Shown one piece after another: positions 8,124 to 15,824 of a stretch of 64,000 nt of DNA (within the stretch, counting starts at the first letter, position 1; each line of letters begins with the position of its first letter). A program made the translations under genes and the position numbers. The DNA is from RHKX01 sp046330415. GTDB lineage: Bacteria > Actinomycetota > Thermoleophilia > Solirubrobacterales > 70-9. The stretch covers positions 87,305 through 151,304 of the forward strand of contig JAXLSW010000016.1 of NCBI GenBank assembly GCA_046330415.1. Direction: 5' to 3'. The notes beneath the pieces were generated by a model, which saw only the letters and a list, made by a program, of their open reading frames with translations, had not been told where the DNA came from and searched no databases.

Positions 8124-9679
8124 GCCTCTCCGGAGAGGCGCTCGCCGCGCCCGCGCCGCCGCTCGCCGACCTGCTGCGGCTCGGCATCGACGCCGACCCC
8201 GAAGCCGTCGCCGTCGTCTCCGCCGAGGACGAGCTCACCTGGGCGGAGCTCGACGTCTCCGCCTCCCGGCTCGCCGGCGCCTACGCGGAGCGCTTCGAGC
8301 CGGGCGAGCGCCTCGCCTCGCTGATGCCGAACCGGACCGCGCTCCTGATCCACTACCTCGCCTGCTTCCGCGCCCGGCTCGTCGCCGTCCCGCTCAACTA
8401 CCGCTACACCCACCGCGAGATCGACCACGCGCTCGAGGTGAGCGGCGCGTGCGGAATCGTCGCCCATGCCGAGCGCGGCGAGGACCTCGCCGCGAGCGCC
8501 CTCGTCCCGGGATTGCGGGAGCGCTTCGTCTACGGGGGTGACGACGAACCGGGCTCGCCGCGGCTGGAGTCCCTGATCGAGGAGGGGCGCCCGCCCGCGG
8601 CCTTCGCGGCCGCCGGCGGCGAGGAGCCTGCGGCCATCTTCTTCACCTCCGGTAGCACCGGCCCGGCCAAGGGCGTCACCCACACGCACCGCTCGCTGCG
8701 CTGGATGATCGCCAGCGCCGCCGCCGCGTTCGGCCTCACCGCCGAGGACGTCTTCCTGCCCGGCTCCTCGATGTCGCACATCGGCTCGTTCCTGTGGGCG
8801 TTGAGCACGCTCTCGGTCGGCGGCCGCGTCGTCATCGCCCGCACCTTCGACAGCCATGAGCTGCTGCCGCTCCTGCGCGAGCACCGGCCGACGGTCCTGG
8901 CGATGATCCCGGCGGCGCTCTCCGCTCTGATCCACGACCACGACCTCGATCCCGCCGACCTCTCCAGCCTGCGGATCTGCCGCTCCGGCTCCGATGCCGT
9001 CTCGACCGAGCTGCTGCACGAGTTCGCCGCGCGCGCCGGCTTCCCCATCGATGAGGGCTACGGCATGACCGAGGTCGGGATCGCGACGCTCAACCCACCA
9101 TCGGGCGTCATCAAGCAGGGCTCGATCGGGCCACCGATCGCCGGCTTCGACATCGAGATCCGCGACGAGGACGGCGGCGCGCTCGGCGACGAGTCGGTGG
9201 GGAGGATCTGGATCCGCACGCGCAGCCGCATGGCCGGCTACTGGGAGGCCGAGGAGGCGACGTCGGAGATCGTCCGCGAGGACTGGCTCGACTCCGGCGA
9301 CCTCGCCCGCACCGACGCCGACGGCTACCTGTGGTTCTTCGGCCGCAAGAAGCAGGTGATCGTCCACGACGGCTCCAACATCAGCCCGCTCGAGGTCGAG
9401 GGGGCGCTGCTCGAGCACCCGGCGATCGCGCTCGCCGGCGTCGTCGGCGTCCACGACGTCGTCCACGGTGAGAACGTTCGCGCCTACGTCACCCTGGAGG
9501 AGGGAGCCGAGCGCCCCCATCGCGCCGATCTCGTCGTCTTCGCCCGCGAGCGCGTCGGCTACAAGGCCCCCGAGGAGGTCGTCTTCCTCGACGAGATGCC
9601 CCTCAACCCCACCGGCAAGATCGACCGGGCGGGCCTGAAGCGGCTGGCCGAGGAGCACCTCAACCCCCACGGCCTCTAG
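8120..9679 (+). CDS. AMP-forming acyl-CoA synthetase / ligase
   Basis: A 519-residue ANL-superfamily enzyme that activates a carboxylic acid to an acyl-AMP and then, probably, a CoA thioester. All core motifs are present: A3 P-loop FFTSGSTGPAKG (about 174-185), A5 EGYGMTEVG, A7 SGDLARTDADGYLWFFGR, A8 hinge KKQVIVHDGSNISPLEVE and A10 PLNPTGKIDR with the catalytic Lys. The substrate (fatty, aromatic or other acid) cannot be assigned from sequence alone. It is cotranscribed with the small protein before it and followed by palindromic repeats that may act as terminators. Confidence 0.92.
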   Translation: MSLSGEALAAPAPPLADLLRLGIDADPEAVAVVSAEDELTWAELDVSASRLAGAYAERFEPGERLASLMPNRTALLIHYLACFRARLVAVPLNYRYTHREIDHALEVSGACGIVAHAERGEDLAASALVPGLRERFVYGGDDEPGSPRLESLIEEGRPPAAFAAAGGEEPAAIFFTSGSTGPAKGVTHTHRSLRWMIASAAAAFGLTAEDVFLPGSSMSHIGSFLWALSTLSVGGRVVIARTFDSHELLPLLREHRPTVLAMIPAALSALIHDHDLDPADLSSLRICRSGSDAVSTELLHEFAARAGFPIDEGYGMTEVGIATLNPPSGVIKQGSIGPPIAGFDIEIRDEDGGALGDESVGRIWIRTRSRMAGYWEAEEATSEIVREDWLDSGDLARTDADGYLWFFGRKKQVIVHDGSNISPLEVEGALLEHPAIALAGVVGVHDVVHGENVRAYVTLEEGAERPHRADLVVFARERVGYKAPEEVVFLDEMPLNPTGKIDRAGLKRLAEEHLNPHGL

Positions 9680-9710
9680 GCCCCGTCGCAGCGGCACCTC
9701 GTCCACCACG

Positions 9711-9720
9711 CCGAACGTAG
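9711..9720. repeat. Half arm of the CCGAACGTACG palindromic repeat
   Basis: CCGAACGTAG matches one arm of the two complete repeat units that follow, without a right-hand partner. It looks like a decayed copy. Confidence 0.5.
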
Positions 9721-9743
9721 GTGGTCGGCCCCCCGCCCCTTCG

Positions 9744-9791
9744 CCGAACGTACGTCCTTGGGCGCTATGCCACCCCATTCCGTACGTTCGG
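9744..9791. repeat. Palindromic repeat unit 1 (48 bp)
   Basis: The left arm CCGAACGTACG (9744-9754) pairs with CGTACGTTCGG (9781-9791). The loop contains TGGGCGCTATG. A second unit follows with period 79 bp, and an inverted third copy lies at 46605-46654. Located after a plus-strand gene end, it could act as a terminator or REP-like element. Confidence 0.85.
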
Positions 9792-9822
9792 TGAGCGTCG
9801 CCCATCTCGCCCCCGCCCCTCG

Positions 9823-9870
9823 CCGAACGTACGTCGCTGGGCGCCATACGACCCCATTCCGTACGTTCGG
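9823..9870. repeat. Palindromic repeat unit 2 (48 bp)
   Basis: Same arms as unit 1 (9823-9833 and 9860-9870), loop TGGGCGCCATACGACCCC. The spacer before each unit (CCCCCGCCCC) is also duplicated, showing a tandem duplication of a 79-bp segment. The rest of the 341-bp gap (9680-10020) holds nothing else I can identify. Confidence 0.85.
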
Positions 9871-10020
9871 CGGGGTGGTTGGGCCGCAGTCCGCGGCGTC
9901 GGGAGGGGAGCCGCCGCCGATCACTCACACCCGCCCTGGGCGGCATCGAGTACGCATCCCCGCGCCCGTGCCACGGTGGCGGTGGGTCGCCGGGGCGGCC
10001 GTTTCATCATCATTGTCGCC

Positions 10021-11088
10021 ATGGAAGTAGGAATCCCGAACGCGGAGCAGACCCTTCACGACCGCCGGATCGAGCGGCTCACGCCCCTCGCCACCCCGGC
10101 GCTGCTCATGCACGAGCACCCGCTTCCGGCCGAGCGCGTCGAGCAGGTCGTCGCCCACCGTGAGCAGGTGACCGCGATCCTCGACCGCGAGGACCCGCGC
10201 CTGATGGTCGTCGTCGGCCCGTGCTCGGTGCACGATCCCGCCGCCGCCCTCGACTACGCCCAGCGCCTCGCCGCCCTCGCTCCCGAGCTCGAGGACCTGC
10301 TGCTCGTCATGCGCGTCTACTTCGAGAAGCCGCGGACGACGACCGGCTGGAAGGGCCTCATCAACGACCCGACCCTCGACGACTCCGGCGACGTCAACAC
10401 CGGCATGCGCACCGCCCGCGAGCTGCTCCTCAATGTGCTCGACCTGGGCCTCCCCGTCGGCTGCGAGTTCCTCGATCCGATCATCCCTCAGTACATCGCC
10501 GACACCGTCTCCTGGGGAGCGATCGGCGCCCGCACGACCGAGAGCCAGACCCACCGCCAGCTCGCCTCCGGCCTGTCGATGCCGATCGGCTTCAAGAACC
10601 GCACCGACGGCGACGTCGCGGTCGCCGTCGACGCCGTCCGCGCCGCCGGCGCGCCTCACTCCTTCACCGGCGTCGAGGTCACCGGCGGCTCCGCGATCCT
10701 GCGCACCACCGGCAACGAGGACTGCCACGTGATCCTCCGCGGCGGCGCCGAGCCCAACTACGACGCCGACTCGATCGCCGACACGCTGGGACGCCTCCGC
10801 GACGTGGGCCTTCCCGAGCGGGTCATCGTCGACGCCTCCCACGCCAACAGCGGCAAGGACCACGAGCGCCAGCCCTCCGTCTCCCGCGAGATCGGCCGCC
10901 AGGTCGCCGAGGGCAACGAGGCGATCGTCGGAGTCATGCTCGAGTCATTCCTCGTCGCCGGCAACCAGCCGATCAGCGATCACCTCACCTACGGCCAGTC
11001 GATCACCGACAAGTGCATGGACTGGGAGATGACCGTCGAGGTCCTGCAGGGTCTCGACGAGGACGCCCGCGCCCGCCGCTCGGGCTGA
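10021..11088 (+). CDS. 3-deoxy-7-phosphoheptulonate (DAHP) synthase, class I
   Basis: A 355-residue enzyme that condenses phosphoenolpyruvate and erythrose-4-phosphate, the first step of the shikimate pathway. AroG/AroF-type motifs are clear: VVGPCSVHD (about 58-66), RVYFEKPRTTTGWKGLINDP, GARTTESQTHR, GFKNRTDG and IVDASHANSGKDH with metal-binding His/Asp. It is the Escherichia-type class I family rather than the plant-type class II used by mycobacteria. ATG 10021 is chosen because family members begin close to this point; upstream in-frame sequence is the repeat region. It is a single gene, convergent with the HxlR regulator. Confidence 0.95.
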   Translation: MEVGIPNAEQTLHDRRIERLTPLATPALLMHEHPLPAERVEQVVAHREQVTAILDREDPRLMVVVGPCSVHDPAAALDYAQRLAALAPELEDLLLVMRVYFEKPRTTTGWKGLINDPTLDDSGDVNTGMRTARELLLNVLDLGLPVGCEFLDPIIPQYIADTVSWGAIGARTTESQTHRQLASGLSMPIGFKNRTDGDVAVAVDAVRAAGAPHSFTGVEVTGGSAILRTTGNEDCHVILRGGAEPNYDADSIADTLGRLRDVGLPERVIVDASHANSGKDHERQPSVSREIGRQVAEGNEAIVGVMLESFLVAGNQPISDHLTYGQSITDKCMDWEMTVEVLQGLDEDARARRSG

Positions 11089-11092
11089 GCGC

Positions 11093-11109
11093 GGCGCCCG
11101 GGTGGCGCC
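11093..11109. terminator. Short GGCGCC hairpin between convergent genes
   Basis: GGCGCC, loop CGGGT, GGCGCC forms a 6-bp stem in the 20-bp gap between DAHP synthase and hxlR. There is no T-run; weak candidate for a shared terminator. Confidence 0.3.
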
Positions 11110-11594
11110 TACCTCCGCTTGCCGCGCAGCTCCGCGGCCAGCTCGCCGCGGCCGACCTCGTGGCCGGCGGCGCACCGCAGCTCCGCCCGGACCTGCTCGC
11201 CGCAGCCGCGGTGGGTGAGCTCGATCGGGCCGGAGCCGTCGGCGAGCCAGCGATCTCCCCACTGCATCAGGGCGATCAGCGCGGGGAGGAGGTCGCGTCC
11301 CCTCTCGGTCAGGACGTAGCGCTGGCGGGTGCGCTGACCGGGCTCCTTGTAGGGCTCGCGTTCGAGCAGACCGGCGTCGGTGAGCTCGGCGAGCCGCTTG
11401 GCGGCGACCGGCTCGCTGATGTTCGCCCGCGCGGCGAAGTCGTCGAAGCGGGAAGTGCCGTAGGAGGCCTCGCGGAGGACGAGGAACGCGGAGCGGCTCG
11501 AGAGCAGCTCGAGCGTGCGGGCGATCGAGCAGGCGTCGGAGTTCCAGCGCTCCAGACCGGCCAGCTCCATCGGGTGCTGTGTGACGGATGTCAT
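11109..11594 (-). CDS. HxlR-family transcriptional regulator
   Basis: A 161-residue winged-helix regulator. HxlR features: CSIARTLELLSSRSAFLVLREA (helix 1-2), FDDFAARANISEPVAAKRLAELTDAGLLER (recognition region) and the wing YVLTERGRDLLPAL. The single Cys near residue 21 is where redox/electrophile-sensing HxlR proteins carry their sensor. A C-terminal extension contains THRGCGEQVRAELRCAAGHEV, a Cys/His cluster that may bind metal. The start at ATG 11594 has TAAGGT 7 nt upstream. It is divergent from an MFS transporter and likely controls it. Confidence 0.9.
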   Translation of the reverse strand: MTSVTQHPMELAGLERWNSDACSIARTLELLSSRSAFLVLREASYGTSRFDDFAARANISEPVAAKRLAELTDAGLLEREPYKEPGQRTRQRYVLTERGRDLLPALIALMQWGDRWLADGSGPIELTHRGCGEQVRAELRCAAGHEVGRGELAAELRGKRR

Positions 11595-11603
11595 GGGGGA
11601 TAC

Positions 11604-11669
11604 CTTAGCTGACTGCTCAAACACTAAGTCAGGCCTGCTAGGTTGCTGACTATGTCCAGCCTAAGTCAG
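11604..11669. promoter_or_regulatory. Candidate HxlR operator / divergent promoter
   Basis: The 9-mer CTAAGTCAG occurs twice (11624-11632, 11661-11669) and the half-site CTGACT occurs twice (11609-11614, 11646-11651). TAGGTT (11639-11644) lies 7 nt before the transporter ATG 11652 and TAAGGT (11602-11607, minus) 7 nt before hxlR. The repeated sites straddle both start points, as expected of an autoregulated repressor. Confidence 0.55.
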
Positions 11670-13430
11670 CGTCTCGGCGGACTCCGCCGCGGCGACGCCT
11701 CCCCGTCCCTCGTCCTCCTGATCGTCTGCGCGGGTGTCGTCCTCGCCAGCCTCGACCTCTTCATCGTCAACGTCGCCCTGCCGGAGATGGCGAAGGACCT
11801 CGGCGCGAGCGGACTCGACGAGCTCTCCTGGGTCCTCAACGCCTACGCCATCGTCTACGCGTCGCTGCTCGTGCTGCTCGGCCGGATCTCCGACGGCCAC
11901 AGCCGCCGCAACGGCTTCCTCCTCGGCCTCGGGATCTTCATCGTCGCGTCCGCGGCCTGCGCGATGTCGACGAGCGTCGAGATGCTCGTCGCCTTCCGGA
12001 TCGTCCAGGCGGTCGGCGCGGCGCTGCTGACGCCGACGTCGCTCAGCCTCGTGCTCGCGACCGCCGAGCCGGAGCAGCGCCAGAGCTCCGTCCGCGCCTG
12101 GACCGCGGTCGGCGGCGCCGCCGCGGCGCTCGGCCCGGTCATCGGCGGCCTCCTCGTCGGCCTGAGCTGGCACTGGGTCTTCATCGTCAACGTGCCGATC
12201 GGCATCGTCGCCTTCGTCGTCGCCTGGATGCGGCTGCCGGAGGTCCCCGGCCACCCGGTCCCGCGCCCCGACGCGCTGGGAGCCGCCCTCGTCACCGCCG
12301 GGGTAGCGCTGCTCACACTCGGGCTCGTCGAGGGGCAGAGCTGGGGATGGGGCTCGGCGCAGACGATCGCCGTGCTCGCCCTCGCCGTGGCCGGGATCGC
12401 TGCCTTCGTGCTGCATTGCCTCCACGCCCGCAACCCGCTCGTGGAGCCCGCCCTCTTCCGGATCCCGACCTTCACCGGCGCGTCGGTCTCGATGCTCCTC
12501 TTCTCGGTCGCCTTCGGCGCGATGCTGCTCTCGACGATCCTCTGGATGCAGGAGGTGTGGGGATGGAGCGCCCTCGAGTCGGGGCTCGCGCTCGCGCCGG
12601 GCCCGGCGATGGTGCCGATCTTCTCCTTCCTCGTCGCCGGCCGGCTGATCGAGCGCTTCGGCGCCGGTCCGGTGGTCGGCCTCGGCGCGGCGACCTTCGC
12701 CGCGGGCTGCCTCGTCTGGGTCGCCGGCGTCGGGCTCGAGCCTCACTACGTCGGCCCGATGCTGATCGGCGCGATCGTCACCGGCATCGGCGTCGGGCTC
12801 ACCCTGCCGACGCTGATGGCCACCGCCTCCGGCTCGTTGCCTCCCGAGTCCTTCGCGGTCGGCTCTGGGGTCGTCAACATGCTGCGCCAGGTCGGCCTCG
12901 CCATCGGCGTCGCGATCCTGATCGCGATCCTGGGCGAGCCCGCAACCCCCGACGCCGCGCTCGACGTCTTCCGGACCAGCTGGGAGTTCATCGCGGCCGC
13001 GTCGCTGCTGGCCGGGATCGCGGGCGGCGTGCTCCTGTCGTCGCGGCGGACCCCGCGACCGCCGCTCAGGAGCCCGTCAGCGCGCCGGCGCGCTGATGAG
13101 CTGGCCGAAGCAGTACAGGCTCGTGGCGTCGACGCAGTTGAAGACCAGCATCAGGTCCGGGTGGGCGGTGCTGACGGCGACGAGGGGGCCGTCGTCGGCG
13201 CGGTCGGCACTCGTCGCGCCCGGCCCGACGCTGAACTTGGAGCTGGTCTGATCGATGAGGTCGCTGACGATGAGCGTCCCGCTCGAGGTGTTGCGCACCC
13301 TGTAGCCCGCGGTGCTTGCTGGGCTCGAATCCCCGAGCAGGTCCATCTGCATCTCGGGGACCGAGAACACGAGCGGGCTGTTGGCGGTGTCGTCGACGTG
13401 GGCGCCGAAGGCGCGCACGAGCCCGGTTGA
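11652..13430 (+). CDS. MFS drug:H+ antiporter (DHA2-like), with doubtful C-terminal extension
   Basis: A 592-residue major-facilitator transporter with about 14 hydrophobic segments. The DHA2 signatures are visible: SLDLFIVNVALPEMAKDLG in TM1, WVLNAYAIVYASLLVLLGRISD in TM2/loop 2-3, and the motif-C-like GPVIGGLLVG in TM5. It is probably an efflux pump for a compound sensed by the divergent HxlR protein. ATG 11652 is preferred (TAGGTT 7 nt upstream). The transporter fold ends near residue 475 (LLSSRRTPRPP); the last ~115 residues are charged, non-hydrophobic, and antisense to the broken gene 13077-13711. Given the indels there, the true stop may have been lost by sequence error. Confidence 0.85.
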   Translation: MSSLSQRLGGLRRGDASPSLVLLIVCAGVVLASLDLFIVNVALPEMAKDLGASGLDELSWVLNAYAIVYASLLVLLGRISDGHSRRNGFLLGLGIFIVASAACAMSTSVEMLVAFRIVQAVGAALLTPTSLSLVLATAEPEQRQSSVRAWTAVGGAAAALGPVIGGLLVGLSWHWVFIVNVPIGIVAFVVAWMRLPEVPGHPVPRPDALGAALVTAGVALLTLGLVEGQSWGWGSAQTIAVLALAVAGIAAFVLHCLHARNPLVEPALFRIPTFTGASVSMLLFSVAFGAMLLSTILWMQEVWGWSALESGLALAPGPAMVPIFSFLVAGRLIERFGAGPVVGLGAATFAAGCLVWVAGVGLEPHYVGPMLIGAIVTGIGVGLTLPTLMATASGSLPPESFAVGSGVVNMLRQVGLAIGVAILIAILGEPATPDAALDVFRTSWEFIAAASLLAGIAGGVLLSSRRTPRPPLRSPSARRRADELAEAVQARGVDAVEDQHQVRVGGADGDEGAVVGAVGTRRARPDAELGAGLIDEVADDERPARGVAHPVARGACWARIPEQVHLHLGDREHERAVGGVVDVGAEGAHEPG

Positions 13431-13711
13431 GTCGATCCCGCCGAGGGTTCCCGGCGTTCGTGGCGCCGCCGCGCTGTCGTCGGCGGAGGAGGCCGCGCTC
13501 GACCTTCCCCAGCGTCGACTCGTCCAGGTCGAACTCCGCTCAGCCCGTTGTCGCGGACGTCCTGACTCTTGACCTGGCCGTCCTTGATGTTCTTGGACTT
13601 GACGCTGTCGCGGCCGAGGCCGGCGGCGTAGGCGCCGCCCGCCATCGCGACGATCAGCGCCAGCGTCGCAACGACGTTCGCGTAGCTGATCGATCCCCGC
13701 AGGCGCTCCAT
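13077..13711 (-). pseudogene. Secreted Solirubrobacterales-type protein, two frameshifts
   Basis: The N-terminal 59 residues (MERLRGSISYANVVATLALI, then VAMAGGAYAAGLG and KNIKDGQVKSQDVRDNGLSG) are in one frame with a signal anchor. EFDLDESTLGKVE continues in a second frame (about 13505-13545), and SADDSAAAPRTPGTLGG through the stop at 13077 in a third. The pieces join without loss into one about 210-residue protein whose C-terminal half is a compact beta domain with Cys near the end (FNCVDATSLYCFGQL). Both breaks can be explained by loss of two bases or gain of one in GC-rich runs, so this may be sequence error rather than decay. The start has TAGGTT 7 nt upstream, still intact. The function is unknown. 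Confidence 0.75.
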
Positions 13712-13747
13712 CGCGGCGAACCTACACCGGCGGTGACGTGCTGGTCA

Positions 13748-14506
13748 ATGGGACCGGAGCCGAGCGCACCGCGGCCGGGTGAGATTCTCTCTCCTGTGAG
13801 CGGAGCCGCTGAGACCGCGGGGAAGGGGCAGAAGCCCGCCGGGACCCCGCGCGAGGTCATCGCAGCGCTCCTCATCCTCACCTTCACGGCGGGGGTGGTG
13901 GACGCCGTCAGCCTCCTCGGCCTCGGTCGCGTCTTCGTCGCCAACATGACCGGCAACGTCGTCCTGCTCGGCTTCGCCATCGCGGGCGCAAGCGGCTTCT
14001 CGGTGCTCGCCACCCTCTGCTCGCTGGCGGGGTTCACTGCTGGAGCCGGAGCGGCGACCCTGGTCAACCGCCGTCGCCGCACAGATGTCGGCGGCTGGCT
14101 GGCCGCGGCGCTTCTGATCGAGATCGCGATGTTCGCCGCCGCGGCGATCATCTGCATCGGCATGGGGATCGACGCCGACGAGGACCGCCGCTTCGTCGCA
14201 ATCGTCCTGCTCGCGATGGGCATGGGGATCCGCAGCGCCGCGGTCCGCGACCTCTCCGTGAAGGACCTCAACACGACTGTCGTGACGATGACCATGACCA
14301 GCCTCCTCGCGGACCTTCGCTCCGGCGCCCCCGAGGGCACGAGCAACGCGCGTCGCTTCGGGGCGATTGCGGCGATGTTGCTCGGCGCGGTGGCCGGCGC
14401 CCTGCTCGTCCTGCACGCGAGCCTCTCGGCGGCACTGCTTCTCGCGGTCGCCTGCTCGGTGGCGGGCTTGGTGATGCTGCTGCGAGCCGAGCGCATCCAC
14501 CTTTGA
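13748..14506 (+). CDS. DUF1275 / YoaK-family membrane protein
   Basis: A 252-residue polytopic protein with about six TM segments. DUF1275 features: FTAGVVDAVSLLGLGRVFVANMTGNVVLLGFAIAG near the N-terminus and LLAMGMGIRSAAVRDLSVKDLNTTVVTMTMTSLLADL in the second half. The family has no firmly assigned function. ATG 13748 is given; GTG 13796 would remove 16 residues and still leave the whole domain. It is convergent with the PAP2 gene. Confidence 0.88.
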   Translation: MGPEPSAPRPGEILSPVSGAAETAGKGQKPAGTPREVIAALLILTFTAGVVDAVSLLGLGRVFVANMTGNVVLLGFAIAGASGFSVLATLCSLAGFTAGAGAATLVNRRRRTDVGGWLAAALLIEIAMFAAAAIICIGMGIDADEDRRFVAIVLLAMGMGIRSAAVRDLSVKDLNTTVVTMTMTSLLADLRSGAPEGTSNARRFGAIAAMLLGAVAGALLVLHASLSAALLLAVACSVAGLVMLLRAERIHL

Positions 14507-14539
14507 GCGACGCGGGCGCCGGTGGGTGGGCTCCGCGCT

Positions 14540-15418
14540 TCAGCCGCTCGCGGTTGACGTCGGCGCCGGCAGGGCGTCGCGCAGCGCGTTCACCAGCGCT
14601 GCCAGGATGACCGCGGCCGATCCCGCCACCACGGCTGCGGCGAGAACGAACTGGGCATCGAGTGCGGTCAGCCGGAGGCGCCCGAGGTCGGAGGCGACGG
14701 CGATGCAGACGGCGACGAAGGCGCCGACGAGCGCGACGGCGACCCCGATCGCGACGTAGCGCTTGATCACCGCGGGCTGCATGCCGCTGCGGTCGGAGCT
14801 GAAGGTGTCGGGGTCGAGCGATGTCGCGATCAGCGTCACGAGCGCGGTCCAGCCGGCGACGACGAGGAAGCCACCGACCACGTCGCTGGGCCGGTGCCAT
14901 CCGGCGGCGATCGTCGCGATCCCGATGCACACCCCGTACAGCAGCGCGATCGCGATCACCGCTCTTCGCAGCCGCGGCGGCGCAACGAGGATCGCGGCCA
15001 CCCCGATCGAGAAGGCGATCGTCGTGTGCCCGCTGGGGAAGGAGTTGCCGTAGACCGCCTCTGCGGGCCCGAGGAGGTTCGGCCGCTCGAGCGCGAAATG
15101 CTTGAGGAACTCGGTGATCAGGACCGAACCGACGACCACCGTGCCCGCCAGCAGCGCCAGCACCTCGCGGTGGCGCAGCAGCGCGATCAGCATCAGCAGG
15201 CCGATCGCGATCGCAAGCGAGATCACGTCGATCGTCGCCAGCAGCTCCCCGGCCGCATCGTGAGCGCGCCCGCGCGGCCTGCCGTCGTAGGCAGCCTGAT
15301 CCAGCTTCTGCCCGGCCTCGGTCCGGACCCACAACCAGTAGGCCACGGCGAGCCCCGCCCACGATGCGATCGAGAGCAGGAGCAGGGGCAGGCGGCTGGA
15401 GCGCTCCGAAGGGCCCAT
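14540..15418 (-). CDS. PAP2-superfamily membrane phosphatase
   Basis: A 292-residue membrane protein with the three PAP2 phosphatase motifs: KHFALERPN (106-114), PSGH (128-131, His catalytic) and GWHRPSDV (173-180, His/Asp). Six TM helices surround the active site, which faces outward in this family; substrates are lipid phosphates such as undecaprenyl or phosphatidate. A further TM pair at about 225-275 is a C-terminal extension beyond the usual ~200-220 residues. The start at ATG 15418 has TAGGCT 6 nt upstream (15425-15430, minus). Confidence 0.92.
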   Translation of the reverse strand: MGPSERSSRLPLLLLSIASWAGLAVAYWLWVRTEAGQKLDQAAYDGRPRGRAHDAAGELLATIDVISLAIAIGLLMLIALLRHREVLALLAGTVVVGSVLITEFLKHFALERPNLLGPAEAVYGNSFPSGHTTIAFSIGVAAILVAPPRLRRAVIAIALLYGVCIGIATIAAGWHRPSDVVGGFLVVAGWTALVTLIATSLDPDTFSSDRSGMQPAVIKRYVAIGVAVALVGAFVAVCIAVASDLGRLRLTALDAQFVLAAAVVAGSAAVILAALVNALRDALPAPTSTASG

Positions 15419-15424
15419 CGCTGG

Positions 15425-15430
15425 AGCCTA
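15425..15430 (-). promoter_or_regulatory. -10-like TAGGCT before PAP2 gene
   Basis: TAGGCT on the minus strand, 6 nt before ATG 15418, with no Shine-Dalgarno. It fits the leaderless pattern. Confidence 0.45.
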
Positions 15431-15526
15431 CGAGCGCGCGGCCGGTCACCCCCGTCCGCCAGCCGTCCCGCGATGATGGCACCGTCGCCCCACCCCCCAG
15501 CCGAAGCCGAACCAGAGGAGAGCCAG

Positions 15527-15820
15527 ATGATCATCGTCCACGGAACCGCAACCGCCGCCGAGGGCAACCTCGACGCGCTGCTCGAGGCGAGCCGCGCCCA
15601 CGTCGCCCGCTCCCTGACCGAGCCCGGCTGCATCAGCCACGAGGTGACGCAGGGAGTCGACGATCCCAACCGCCTCGTCTTCGTCGAGCGCTGGACCGAC
15701 ATGGACGCCCTGCAGACCCACTTCAACGTCCCCGAAGCCCACGAGTTCGGCGCCGCCGTGCTCACCCTGACCAACGGCACCTTCACCCTGGAGATGTTCG
15801 AGGCCGAGGTGGTTGAGTAG
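15527..15820 (+). CDS. ABM-domain (antibiotic biosynthesis monooxygenase-like) protein
   Basis: A 97-residue dimeric alpha+beta barrel protein. The pattern MIIVHGTATAAEGNLDALLEA, then EPGCISHEVTQGVDDP and FVERWTDMDALQTHFN, is typical of the ABM family (YgiN/monooxygenase-like, quinol or heme-type chemistry in some members). A clear Shine-Dalgarno GAGGAGAG lies upstream. It is followed 4 nt later by the GAP-family gene, so they form one unit. No substrate can be inferred. Confidence 0.88.
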   Translation: MIIVHGTATAAEGNLDALLEASRAHVARSLTEPGCISHEVTQGVDDPNRLVFVERWTDMDALQTHFNVPEAHEFGAAVLTLTNGTFTLEMFEAEVVE

Positions 15821-15824
15821 GCCG

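Noticed and set aside
9744..9870. CRISPR array
   Set aside because: Only two to three units, palindromic arms with similar loops instead of unique spacers, no cas genes.
10021..10023. DAHP synthase start further upstream at 9721
   Set aside because: Would translate the palindromic repeats; family N-terminus fits ATG 10021.
13077..13430. MFS transporter fused to a C-terminal domain
   Set aside because: The extension has no hydrophobic or domain character and is antisense to a broken gene, so a lost stop codon is more likely.
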